Positions 43,505 through 51,630 of a DNA stretch of 64,000 nucleotides are shown here, in pieces. The stretch comes from an uncultured Roseburia sp. (GTDB lineage Bacteria > Bacillota > Clostridia > Lachnospirales > Lachnospiraceae). Made by a program: the position numbers and the translations under genes. The notes under the pieces are model-generated. The model ran no database searches, had not been told where the DNA came from, and saw only the letters and a list, made by a program, of their open reading frames with translations. The stretch lies in the NCBI GenBank assembly GCA_910587865.1, contig CAJUNX010000006.1, forward strand, positions 37,474 through 101,473, in the 5' to 3' direction. Within the stretch, counting starts at the first letter, position 1. Each line of letters opens with the position of its first letter.

Positions 43505-44635
43505 ATGAATATCCGTATTTATACGATGACGCACAAGACGTTTGACGTTCCGAAGGATCCGCTGTATCAGCCGCTGCATGTCGGGCATGCGGTCAGCGGG
43601 GACCTCGGCTACCCGGGAGACGATACGGGAGAGCATATTTCAGCGTTAAACTGTTATTACAGTGAGCTGACCGGACTGTACTGGATCTGGAAAAACTGCC
43701 ATGACGTGGACTATGTCGGAACCTGCCATTACCGGAGATATCTGATCAATGAACGGGAGCAGGTGCTGACCGCGGCGGAGTACGGCCGGCTGCTGTCGGA
43801 GTATGATCTGATCACGACAAAGCGTGTGGTGTTAAATCACTCGTATGAATACGGGTTTTCGGCAAATCACAACGGCGCGGTGTTAGCGGCGGCCGGAGAG
43901 GTGATCCGGGAGCGGTTTCCGGAATATCACGCGGCTTTTGAGCGGCTGGTACACGGAAGGGAGACCTACTTTGGAAACATGTTCGTCACATCAAAAGAGC
44001 GGTACGATGCGTACTGCGCCTGGCTGTTTGCCATTTTTGAGGAGGTGGCGGAACGCGTACCGCTGGAAAACGGGGAGGATGCCTATCACAAGCGGGTGTT
44101 CGGGTTTGTCTCGGAGTTTCTGCTTCTGGTGTGGGTGACGGTACAGGGGCTTAAGGTCTTCGAGTGCAAAGTCGGGATGCTGGGGGAAAAGGCGGAGACG
44201 AGAGAGCTCAAGGAACGGCTGGCGGAGTTTTTTCTGCGCAGGGATGCCGACGGGGCGAAAGCATATTTCCTGAAACGCAGACAGGAGCGCCCGGACGTGC
44301 TGATGGAGGCGTCCGACGTGACAGGCGAGCTCAGGCTGTCCATGCAGGTGATCGCGACAGCGGGGATGGAAAAGGAGCGGTACGGGACGAGCATTCTTGA
44401 TCAGGAGAACCGGTTTGCGCAGCTGATGCGGATTTTTGCGGAGCTAAACAGGATCGTCTGCCGCTATCAGGACGGCGGGGAGACCGCGGAGGATCTTGCG
44501 TTTTTGAGAAGGCACCGGATCTCGGAGGTCGCGGTAAAAACCGCATTTGCGGTGCATCCCTCCGAAAGCGGGATGGCCGGGCGCACCCCGGACAGCCTGT
44601 TTCTGGCCTTAAGCCGGGAGCCGGACAGCCGGTGA
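43505..44635 (+). CDS. DUF4422 domain protein, probable glycosyltransferase
   Basis: The 376-aa protein begins with the DUF4422 pattern: IRIYTMTHKTFDVPKD, PLHVGHAVS, SALNCYYSELTGLYWIWKN, YVGTCHYRRYL, then GNMFVTSKERYDAYCAWLF. Such domains occur in capsule and exopolysaccharide clusters and are thought to transfer sugars; no activity is proven for this one. The last 130 residues are a helical extension without a known match. It stands alone, between the ABC exporter operon and a tRNA gene, and is translated from the structured leader shared with the DUF3783 gene. ATG 43505 follows GGAGG; an ATG at 43493 lies before it. Confidence 0.8.
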   Translation: MNIRIYTMTHKTFDVPKDPLYQPLHVGHAVSGDLGYPGDDTGEHISALNCYYSELTGLYWIWKNCHDVDYVGTCHYRRYLINEREQVLTAAEYGRLLSEYDLITTKRVVLNHSYEYGFSANHNGAVLAAAGEVIRERFPEYHAAFERLVHGRETYFGNMFVTSKERYDAYCAWLFAIFEEVAERVPLENGEDAYHKRVFGFVSEFLLLVWVTVQGLKVFECKVGMLGEKAETRELKERLAEFFLRRDADGAKAYFLKRRQERPDVLMEASDVTGELRLSMQVIATAGMEKERYGTSILDQENRFAQLMRIFAELNRIVCRYQDGGETAEDLAFLRRHRISEVAVKTAFAVHPSESGMAGRTPDSLFLALSREPDSR

Positions 44636-44709
44636 GCACCGGTATACGCTCTGTTTTTCGCAGAATCCGGCCGACTTCGAAAAAAAATTATTAATTTTTC
44701 AGGAAGGAC

Positions 44710-44738
44710 TTGAAAAAAGAAATCAGATCTGTTAACAT
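44710..44738 (+). promoter_or_regulatory. Promoter of the tRNA-Arg gene
   Basis: TTGAAA (44710-44715) and TAACAT (44733-44738) with 17 bp between; transcription would begin about 35 bases before the tRNA. Confidence 0.7.
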
Positions 44739-44778
44739 AAATGAGCTGTCACTGATATATATCATTTCTGGACAGTCT

Positions 44779-44850
44779 GCAACCGTAGTCTAACGGATAG
44801 AACACCGGACTCCGACTCCGGCAATGCGGGTTCGATTCCCGCCGGGTGCA
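44779..44850 (+). tRNA. tRNA-Arg (anticodon CCG)
   Basis: A 72-nt cloverleaf can be drawn: anticodon stem CCGGA/TCCGG with loop CTCCGAC (anticodon CCG), T-arm GCGGG-TTCGATT-CCCGC, short D-arm. The acceptor stem GCAACCG/CGGGTGC has an A-G mismatch at the fourth pair. CCA is not encoded; a run of six T follows the discriminator A and probably terminates the transcript. Confidence 0.92.
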
Positions 44851-45030
44851 TTTTTTGGGAAACGGCGCAGGAGATCTGCCACTGCGCTGTGTAATATTGG
44901 AAAGACGGCAGGAGGAATATTTGCCGTCCGGATGGAAAACATACTTTTATATGAGGTGTGTTTTTTTTCTTAGCGGACAGACGAGAGAGAATCGGGGCAG
45001 ATTGCGATAGAAAGGTACGGTGGAGAACAG

Positions 45031-46362
45031 ATGGAGAGGTTTCAGCCAGAGAATAAATCAAAAAAAGAAAAGATGAACGGCGCTTTGAAGCTTGTGAAGG
45101 AGCACATCAGATACTTTGCAGCCGGAGCGCTGTTTTTGACGCTGGTACTTGTGCTGGTGAACTGCGCAGGTCCGAAGGAGCCGCAGGACGGTGAGAATCC
45201 GGACGCGGCGGGGGCAGGGCCGGCCGGTCCGCAGCAGGTGACGGAGCAGGCGTATGAGGTGGATACCCATCAGGATGTGAATGAGCTGATCACCCGGTAT
45301 TATACGGCGTATGCGGCAGGTGATGTCGCGACGATCTCGACGATCGCGTCACCGGTGACGGCGAACGAGCAGAGTTATATCACCATGTTCAGCCAGTATG
45401 TGGAGGAATACAGAAACATTTCGTGCTATACCAAGAGCGGGCTGACGGAGGGATCCTATCTCGTCTCCGTTTCTCTTGAGATAAAGTTTGCAGGCGTGGA
45501 GACGCCGGCGCCGGGACTGGACTTTTTCTATGTACAGACCAATGATCAGGGCGCGCTCTACATTGATAATCTCTACAGCCAGTACAATCTGGCAAGCAAG
45601 GAGAATGCGTTAGATACCGGTGTGCACAGCCTGATTTCCGATTTTGAAAACGATGCGGATTTTCTCTCGCTTCAGAGTGAAGTGAAGACGAAATATGATA
45701 CTGCGGTATCTGCCGATCCGAACCTGGCGACAATGATGCAGACGACCGTTCCGGGTGCGATCGATGGCTGGAAGACGCAGATCGCGGCGAATCCGCCCGC
45801 CGCTGTTCCAGAGACGCCGCCGGCATCCACAGAGCAGCCTGCGGAACCGGATGCGTCGCAGGAAGTTCCGGCTGAGGGTGCGCCCGAGACGCCGACACAG
45901 ACCGAGCCGCCGGCACAGACCGAGACGCTTGCGACGACGGATCGCGTGAATGTGCGTGCGGGAGCCGATACGACGACCGATGTTCTCGGTACGGTGGAGA
46001 AGGGTACGATCGTCACGAGAACCGGTGTGTCCGGTGACTGGAGCGTGATCGATTACAACGGTCAGACGGGTTATATCAAAAATGAATTTCTCACCTATGA
46101 CACCGCATCGGTGACAGCGGATACCGGGAATGACACAGCGGATGCCGGTGATTCGGATACCGCGACGAATCACGCGGAGGGGACTGTGATCACGTTAAGC
46201 GATACGGTCAATATCCGTTCCTCGATGAGCGAGACTGCGTCAAAGGTCGGCACGGCATATACCGGGGAGCAGGTCACGGTGGTGATGAGTTACGCGGAGG
46301 GCTGGACAAAGGTGACCTACAACGGCCAGACCGGCTACATCAAATCATCTTTACTGAAGTAA
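45031..46362 (+). CDS. Membrane-anchored protein with two bacterial SH3 domains
   Basis: The 443-aa protein has a basic N-terminus, one membrane helix (about residues 28-48, AAGALFLTLVLVLVNCAG) and an NTF2-like domain (about 70-190: ELITRYYTAYAAGDVATISTI). A Pro/Glu/Thr-rich linker (about 245-295) and two SH3 type-3 domains follow (about 300-355 and 388-443), each ending in W(S/T)...YNGQTGYIK. SH3b domains bind cell-wall peptides, so this is an outside-facing wall-associated protein. The NCAG sequence could act as a weak lipobox, but the long N-terminus favours a simple anchor. Alone between the tRNA gene and a terminator. Confidence 0.85.
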   Translation: MERFQPENKSKKEKMNGALKLVKEHIRYFAAGALFLTLVLVLVNCAGPKEPQDGENPDAAGAGPAGPQQVTEQAYEVDTHQDVNELITRYYTAYAAGDVATISTIASPVTANEQSYITMFSQYVEEYRNISCYTKSGLTEGSYLVSVSLEIKFAGVETPAPGLDFFYVQTNDQGALYIDNLYSQYNLASKENALDTGVHSLISDFENDADFLSLQSEVKTKYDTAVSADPNLATMMQTTVPGAIDGWKTQIAANPPAAVPETPPASTEQPAEPDASQEVPAEGAPETPTQTEPPAQTETLATTDRVNVRAGADTTTDVLGTVEKGTIVTRTGVSGDWSVIDYNGQTGYIKNEFLTYDTASVTADTGNDTADAGDSDTATNHAEGTVITLSDTVNIRSSMSETASKVGTAYTGEQVTVVMSYAEGWTKVTYNGQTGYIKSSLLK

Positions 46363-46409
46363 AAGAAGCATATGGATCAGGCGCTGCCACAGAGCCGGCT
46401 TGTTGACAG

Positions 46410-46445
46410 AAACGGAGACTTTTCGAAAGCGAAGCCTCCGTTTTT
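46410..46445 (+). terminator. Terminator of the SH3-domain gene
   Basis: AACGGAG (46411-46417) pairs with CTCCGTT (46436-46442), followed by TTTTT including the arm; an inner CTT/AAG pairing adds stability. Confidence 0.75.
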
Positions 46446-46470
46446 CGATCAGTCAGACAGGGAAAAATGT

Positions 46471-46487
46471 GCGCCAAAGTTTGGCGC
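46471..46487. promoter_or_regulatory. 17-bp palindrome GCGCCAAAGTTTGGCGC
   Basis: The two 8-bp halves are perfect complements around a single central base, too tight for a hairpin loop and better suited to a dimeric DNA-binding protein. It stands just before the 67-bp repeat array and upstream of the pseudouridine synthase gene. Confidence 0.4.
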
Positions 46488-46710
46488 GGGGCGGAAAAGC
46501 CGGGAATAAGTGTCGGAGTCGGAGACGGGAAAAAGCAGAGATTTGTGTCGGTGCGGGGCGGAAAAGCCGGGAATAAGTGTCGGAGTCAGAGACGGGAAAA
46601 AGCAGAGATTTGTGTCGGCGCGGGGCGGAAAAATCGGGAATAAGTGTCGGAGTCAGAGACGGGAAAAAGCAGAGATTTGTGTCGGTGCGGGGCGGAAAAG
46701 CCGGGCAAGG
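46488..46710. repeat. 67-bp tandem repeat upstream of the pseudouridine synthase gene
   Basis: Three nearly identical units start at 46502, 46569 and 46636 (GGGAATAAGTGTCGGAGTC), with a partial unit before and after. The period is not a multiple of three. Each unit contains a GTG-initiated short frame, but these have no counterpart and are not taken as genes. The array fills most of the 380-bp gap between 46363 and 46742. Confidence 0.88.
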
Positions 46711-46742
46711 CAGAGACGGACAGAAAAGAGCGGGGGATTCGC

Positions 46743-47651
46743 ATGGAACAGGACGGAGTAAGGATCAACAAATACCTGAGCGCGGCTGGCGTCTGTTCGA
46801 GACGGGAGGCGGACCGGCAGATTGCGGCGGGTCATGTCACGGTGGACGGCGTGACGGCGGAGACGGGCACGCGGGTGAGGCCGGATCAGACGGTGATTTT
46901 CTGCGGGCAGGAGGTCAGGAAGGAGGAGGAGAGGATTCTCCTTGCGCTGTACAAACCGACCGGTATCGTCTGTACGGCGGAAAAACGTGAGAAGAATAAC
47001 GTGATTGATTATCTGCATTATCCTAAACGGATTTACCCGGTCGGCAGACTGGACAAAAATTCGGAGGGGCTTTTGCTTCTGACGAATCAGGGGGAGCTTG
47101 TCAACCGGATCATGCGTGCCAAGAATCTTCATGAAAAAGAATATATCGTCACGGTTCATAAGCCGGTGACAGAGTATTTTCTGCGCGGACTTGCCGGCGG
47201 CGTGCCGCTTGAGGAGCTGCAGGTGACGACACGCCGCTGTCTGGTGGAGCGGCTGGGAGAGCGGGAGTTTAAGATCGTGCTGACGCAGGGATTAAACCGG
47301 CAGATCCGCAGGATGTGCGAATATTTCGGATACCGCGTGGTAAAGCTGGTCCGTGTGCGCATTATGAATATTCTGCTCGGCGATTTAAAACCCGGGGAAT
47401 ACCGGCCCGTGACAGAGCAGGAGTACCGTATTTTGCGCGAGCTGACGGCGGATCAGCCGGATGAGCCGGCGCGTGAGGAAAAGCGGAACGTGCAGAGAGA
47501 GAAGGGAGAAAGCCGTCCCGGCGGCCGGGTTCGAAAGAACGTGGGCAGGCAGAGATCCCGGGAGAAAGCCGGGGCGTCCGGTCCGGGGGAGACGCGCCGT
47601 GCAGACCGAAAAGAACGGGTGCAGCCGGCGCGCAGAAAGGAGAACACATGA
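46743..47651 (+). CDS. rRNA pseudouridine synthase, RluB/RluF type
   Basis: The 302-aa protein starts with an S4 RNA-binding domain (INKYLSAAGVCSRREADRQI), then the RsuA-type catalytic domain with PVGRLDKNSEGLLLLTNQGE (catalytic Asp in GRLD) and GLNRQIRRMCEYFGY. It isomerises a uridine in 23S rRNA. The C-terminal 70 residues are a very basic, low-complexity tail (RPGGRVRKNVGRQRSREKAG). ATG 46743 matches the family start but has only a G-rich weak ribosome-binding site. A longer frame would run into the 67-bp repeats. The gene overlaps ligA by four bases, so the two are co-translated. Confidence 0.9.
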   Translation: MEQDGVRINKYLSAAGVCSRREADRQIAAGHVTVDGVTAETGTRVRPDQTVIFCGQEVRKEEERILLALYKPTGIVCTAEKREKNNVIDYLHYPKRIYPVGRLDKNSEGLLLLTNQGELVNRIMRAKNLHEKEYIVTVHKPVTEYFLRGLAGGVPLEELQVTTRRCLVERLGEREFKIVLTQGLNRQIRRMCEYFGYRVVKLVRVRIMNILLGDLKPGEYRPVTEQEYRILRELTADQPDEPAREEKRNVQREKGESRPGGRVRKNVGRQRSREKAGASGPGETRRADRKERVQPARRKENT

Positions 47652-49651
47652 CACCGGAAGAGAGGATCAGAGATCTGCGCGGGCAGATCGCATACCACAG
47701 TGACCGTTACTATAATCAGGACAGTCCGGCGATTACGGACTATGAGTTTGACCAGCTGATGCTGGAACTAAAAAAGCTGGAAAAAGAGCATCCGGAGCTT
47801 GTGACACCAGATTCCCCCACGCAGAAGGTGGGCGGATCGGCGAAGCGGACGGCAGGCGTGCTCGTGCGTCACAATGTTCCCATGCTGAGTCTTCAGGATG
47901 TTTTTTCAAAGGAAGAGGTCTTTGAATTTGTGGAGCAGATGAGGGAGCAGACGGATGATCCGGAGTTTGTAGTTGAATATAAAATCGACGGGCTGTCTCT
48001 GGTGCTGCGTTATGAGAACGGTGCGCTCGCACTTGCGGAGACAAGGGGAGACGGCATAAATTTCGGCGAGGACGTCACGGCGAATGCGCGCGTGATTTCC
48101 GATGTGAAGCAAACATTAAAAGAAGCGCCGGAATACTTGGAGATCCGCGGTGAGGTCTATATGAAAAACGAGGCGTTTGAGCGTGTGAACGAGAGACAGG
48201 AGCTCGCCGGCAAAAAGCCGTTTGCCAATCCGAGAAACTGTGCCGCGGGAACGCTGCGTCAGCTTCAGACATCCGTGACGAAGGAGAGAGAGCTGTCCTT
48301 ATTTATTTTCAATATACAGGATGTCAGGGGAATGGAATTCGCCACACACACGGAGGGCTACGAATATTTAAAGAAGCAGGGAGTCCGCGTGATCGACGAT
48401 TACCGCGTCTGCAAAACGGCGGAGGAAGTGTGGAGGGCGGTGACGGAGATCGGTGAGAACCGCGGGAAACTGGGCTATGATATCGACGGAGCGGTGGTAA
48501 AACTGAACCGGCTCGCGGACAGGGAGCGGCTCGGCGCGACCTCAAAAGTGCCGCGCTGGGCGGTTGCGTATAAATACCCGCCGGAGGAAAAGGAGACGAC
48601 GCTGCTTGAGATCGAGCTCTCGGTCGGAAGAACCGGGCGCATCACACCGACGGCGATTTTTGAGCCGGTTCGTCTGTGCGGGACGACCGTTTCGCGCGCG
48701 ACGCTGCACAATCAGGACTTTATCGACAAGCTGGATCTCGGAATCGGGGATACGATCACGGTATACAAATCCGGCGAGATCATCCCGAAGGTAAAGGAAG
48801 TGAAAAAGGAGAAACGGCCTTCCGGCTGGCAGCGGTTTATGATACCGGATGTCTGCCCGGCGTGCGGCGCGAGGACGGAGCGGGAGCCGGACACGGCGGA
48901 TATCCGCTGTACCTCGCCGAACTGTCCGTCACAGCTGGAGCGGCGCATCATCAATTTTGTGGGCCGTGACGCAATGGATATTAAGGGATTCGGCACGGTT
49001 TTTATTGAAGAACTGGTCAGAATGCGCTATATTAAAGATGTTGCGGATATTTTTGCGCTGAAAGAGCACCGTGACGAGCTGATTGAACAGGGAATCATCG
49101 GAAAAGAAAAGAATACCGACAAGCTTCTCGACGCGATCGAGCGGTCGAAGGAGAACGATGCCTGCCAGCTTCTGACCGGACTCGGGATTCCGAATGTGGG
49201 AAAAGCCGCGGCAAAAGCCGTGATGCGGTATTTTCAGACATTTGACCGCCTGATGGCCGCCTCTGCGGAGGAGCTGACTGAGGTTGACGATATCGGTGCG
49301 GTCAGTGCGGAATGCATCAGGAACTTTTTCGCGGAGGAGAAGAACCGTGAAGTGATCCGACGCCTGCAGGAGTATGGCGTTCGCATGTCGGCGCGCGAGG
49401 AAGAGATTTCCGATTCTCTGATCAGCGGAAAGACGATTGTCGTGACAGGGACGCTCCCGACACTTGGCAGGAAAGAAGCGCAGGAACTCATCGAGCGCCA
49501 CGGAGGAAAGGCTTCCGGATCCGTGTCGAAGAAGACGGATTATGTCCTTGCGGGAGAGAATGCGGGCAGCAAACTCAAAAAGGCGGAAGAACTCGGCATA
49601 CCTGTCCTGACCGAGGAGGAGCTGCTTGCGATGATCGGAAGCGGAAGCTGA
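47648..49651 (+). CDS. ligA: NAD-dependent DNA ligase
   Basis: LigA seals nicks during replication and repair using NAD. The 667-aa protein has the adenylation domain with catalytic Lys112 in EYKIDGLSL, the OB fold, the four-cysteine zinc site (CPACGARTE ... CTSPNCPSQ), helix-hairpin-helix repeats (LTGLGIPNVGKAAAKAV) and a C-terminal BRCT domain (TIVVTGTLPTLGRKEAQELI). Length is standard. It begins within the stop codon of the preceding gene (ATGA). metA follows 73 bp later. Confidence 0.98.
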   Translation: MTPEERIRDLRGQIAYHSDRYYNQDSPAITDYEFDQLMLELKKLEKEHPELVTPDSPTQKVGGSAKRTAGVLVRHNVPMLSLQDVFSKEEVFEFVEQMREQTDDPEFVVEYKIDGLSLVLRYENGALALAETRGDGINFGEDVTANARVISDVKQTLKEAPEYLEIRGEVYMKNEAFERVNERQELAGKKPFANPRNCAAGTLRQLQTSVTKERELSLFIFNIQDVRGMEFATHTEGYEYLKKQGVRVIDDYRVCKTAEEVWRAVTEIGENRGKLGYDIDGAVVKLNRLADRERLGATSKVPRWAVAYKYPPEEKETTLLEIELSVGRTGRITPTAIFEPVRLCGTTVSRATLHNQDFIDKLDLGIGDTITVYKSGEIIPKVKEVKKEKRPSGWQRFMIPDVCPACGARTEREPDTADIRCTSPNCPSQLERRIINFVGRDAMDIKGFGTVFIEELVRMRYIKDVADIFALKEHRDELIEQGIIGKEKNTDKLLDAIERSKENDACQLLTGLGIPNVGKAAAKAVMRYFQTFDRLMAASAEELTEVDDIGAVSAECIRNFFAEEKNREVIRRLQEYGVRMSAREEEISDSLISGKTIVVTGTLPTLGRKEAQELIERHGGKASGSVSKKTDYVLAGENAGSKLKKAEELGIPVLTEEELLAMIGSGS

Positions 49652-49724
49652 GGGTGCTGCCCCGGCCCGTGACAGATAAAAGAGCGTAAGAACAGCCGGC
49701 AGCCAGAAAGAAAGGATGAGAGCA

Positions 49725-50660
49725 ATGCCAATTAAGACACAGAGCGATCTGCCAGCAAAAGAAATACTGGAAAAGGAAAATATATTTGTTATGGATGAGA
49801 CACGTGCGATGCATCAGGATATCCGTGCGATTGAGATCGGGATTCTCAATCTCATGCCGTTAAAGGAGGAGACGGAGCTGCAGCTTCTGCGGTCGCTCTC
49901 CAATACGCCGCTGCAGGTGGACGTCACCTTTCTTACGGTGTCGGGCCATGAATTTAAAAATGTGTCCATGAGCCATCTGAACAAGTTTTACGAGACATTT
50001 GACGCGGTGCGTGACCGCTGTCTGGACGGACTGATCATTACCGGAGCGCCGCTTGAACAGATGGAGTTTGAGGAGGTGGACTACTGGGACGAGCTCTGCC
50101 GGATTTTTGACTGGACAAAGACGCATGTGACATCCACGCTTCACTTGTGCTGGGGCGCGCAGGCGGGTCTGTATTATCATTACGGCCTGAAAAAATACAT
50201 GCTGGAGAAAAAAATGTTCGGCGTCTACGAGCACCGCGTGAAAAACCGCAAGGTGCCGCTGGTGCGCGGATTCGACGATTATTTCATGGCCCCGCATTCG
50301 AGGCACACCGAGATCCGGGCCGAAGATATCCGCAGTGTGGGTGAGCTCACAATCCTTGCGGAATCGGATGAGGCCGGCGTGTTTCTGGCGATCGCGGATG
50401 AGGGCCGGAGGATTTTTGTCATGGGACATCCGGAGTATGACCGAATCACGCTCGATAAGGAGTACAAGCGCGACCGTGACAAGGGACTGCCGATTGAGCT
50501 GCCGGTCAATTATTATCCGGATGGGGACGATACGAAAAAGCCCAGGCTGCAGTGGCGCTCCCACGGGAATATTTTGTACAGTAACTGGCTGAATTACTAT
50601 GTCTATCAGCAGACGCCGTATGAATTTATTCATACTGAGGAGATCATAAGTAAAGAATAA
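49725..50660 (+). CDS. metA: Homoserine O-acyltransferase MetA (probably acetyl-CoA-dependent)
   Basis: MetA activates homoserine for methionine synthesis. The 311-aa protein has the nucleophile Cys142 in LHLCWGAQAGLY and the His235-Pro-Glu237 motif in GHPEYDR, exactly at the canonical positions. Residue 111 is Glu (TGAPLEQ); in the Bacillus cereus enzyme this residue is associated with acetyl-CoA preference, while succinyl-using enzymes have Gly. ATG 49725 has AAAGGA at the right distance; an ATG at 49716 is too close. No SAM riboswitch or S-box is seen in the 73-bp gap before it. Confidence 0.96.
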   Translation: MPIKTQSDLPAKEILEKENIFVMDETRAMHQDIRAIEIGILNLMPLKEETELQLLRSLSNTPLQVDVTFLTVSGHEFKNVSMSHLNKFYETFDAVRDRCLDGLIITGAPLEQMEFEEVDYWDELCRIFDWTKTHVTSTLHLCWGAQAGLYYHYGLKKYMLEKKMFGVYEHRVKNRKVPLVRGFDDYFMAPHSRHTEIRAEDIRSVGELTILAESDEAGVFLAIADEGRRIFVMGHPEYDRITLDKEYKRDRDKGLPIELPVNYYPDGDDTKKPRLQWRSHGNILYSNWLNYYVYQQTPYEFIHTEEIISKE

Positions 50661-50676
50661 AATAATATTTTTTTGG

Positions 50677-50705
50677 TTTCCAAAACAGGAATAGTCTGCT
50701 ATAAT
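50677..50705 (+). promoter_or_regulatory. Promoter of the Asp23-family gene
   Basis: TATAAT (50700-50705) with a weak -35 candidate TTTCCA (50677-50682) at 17 bp. Confidence 0.55.
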
Positions 50706-50737
50706 AAATGCATACTATCACTGGGAGGCGTATGGCG

Positions 50738-51115
50738 ATGGGTGAGGACAGAAAGATATTTAAAATAAAGGATGGGAATTTAGGAGAAGTGAAGATCGCA
50801 GATGAGGTGGTTGCCATCATCGCGGGTCTTGCCGCTACCGAGGTGGACGGTGTGGGCTCCATGGCTGGCAATATTACAAATGAACTGGTAAGCAGGCTCG
50901 GTATGAAGAATCTCTCCAAAGGGATCCGTGTGGAAGTGCTTGAGGGGATTGTGAATGTGGATGTTGCGCTGAATATCTCCTACGGATATTCGATTCCGGA
51001 GGTGTCCGCGAAGGTGCAGGAGCGCGTGAAGAATGCCATCGAGAATATGACCGGCTTAGAGGTGTCTATCGTAAATATCCGTATTGCGAGCGTGGATATG
51101 GGCAGCGGCAGATAG
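50738..51115 (+). CDS. Asp23/Gls24-family envelope stress protein
   Basis: The 125-aa protein has the family core: GEVKIADEVVAIIAGLAATEVDGV, then GMKNLSKGIRVEV, then VNVDVALNISYGYSIPEV and GLEVSIVNIRIASV. In Firmicutes these proteins sit near the membrane and respond to cell-wall stress; this AmaP/YloU-like version commonly precedes nusB in Clostridia. GGGAGG (50723-50728) is nine bases from ATG 50738, which is preferred to the ATG at 50732. It opens the nusB-xseA-xseB gene group. Confidence 0.93.
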   Translation: MGEDRKIFKIKDGNLGEVKIADEVVAIIAGLAATEVDGVGSMAGNITNELVSRLGMKNLSKGIRVEVLEGIVNVDVALNISYGYSIPEVSAKVQERVKNAIENMTGLEVSIVNIRIASVDMGSGR

Positions 51116-51234
51116 CTGGCGTCCCGCGCAGCAGATCAGAGAGGGTGTCCGCGCGACATCCTTTTTTTCCATCCGGAAGTGTGCGCAGGATGGAGCGTTT
51201 TGTTTGACATTACAGAGACACGAGAGGGCAGAGG

Positions 51235-51630
51235 ATGACCAGGAGAGAGTTAAGGGAACAGGTTTTTATTATGCTGTTTAGCGCGGAATTTCACGATGCG
51301 TCGGAGATGCCGCAGCAGATGCAGCTGTACCGTCAGATGCAGGCGGAGTGGGAGGCGAAGGACGGGGAATATATTTCCCGGAAAGCCGCGGATATCGTCG
51401 CGCACCTTCCGCAGATTGACGAGGCGATCAATGAGGTTGCGGAGGGCTGGAAGACCGTGCGTATGGCAAAGGTGGACCTGACACTGATCCGTCTGGCCGT
51501 CTATGAGATGAGATACGAGGAAGACATACCGGTGGGAGTGGCGATCAACGAGGCCGTGGAGCTCGCAAAGCGCTACGGGACGGATGATTCCTTCTCCTTT
51601 GTCAACGGTGTGCTGGCGAGGCTGGCATGA
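51235..51630 (+). CDS. nusB: Transcription antitermination factor NusB
   Basis: NusB binds boxA RNA with NusE to keep rRNA transcription from ending early. The 131-aa all-helical protein shows RRELREQVFIMLFSAEF at the N-terminus and the C-terminal signature LTLIRLAVYEMRYEEDIPVGVAINEAVELAKRYGTD, quoted in parts: RLAVYEMRYEEDIPVGVAI and EAVELAKRYGTDDSFSFVN. Length is normal. It overlaps xseA by four bases. Confidence 0.96.
   Translation: MTRRELREQVFIMLFSAEFHDASEMPQQMQLYRQMQAEWEAKDGEYISRKAADIVAHLPQIDEAINEVAEGWKTVRMAKVDLTLIRLAVYEMRYEEDIPVGVAINEAVELAKRYGTDDSFSFVNGVLARLA

Noticed and set aside
46488..46710. Possible CRISPR array over the 67-bp repeats
   Set aside because: The whole 67-bp period is conserved, so there are no variable spacers.
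46510..46761. Short frames over the 67-bp repeats (starts at 46510, 46577)
   Set aside because: They only reflect the repeated sequence, change frame with every unit, and have no ribosome-binding site.
49652..49724. SAM riboswitch or T-box before metA
   Set aside because: The gap is only 73 bp and shows no terminator-antiterminator structure.
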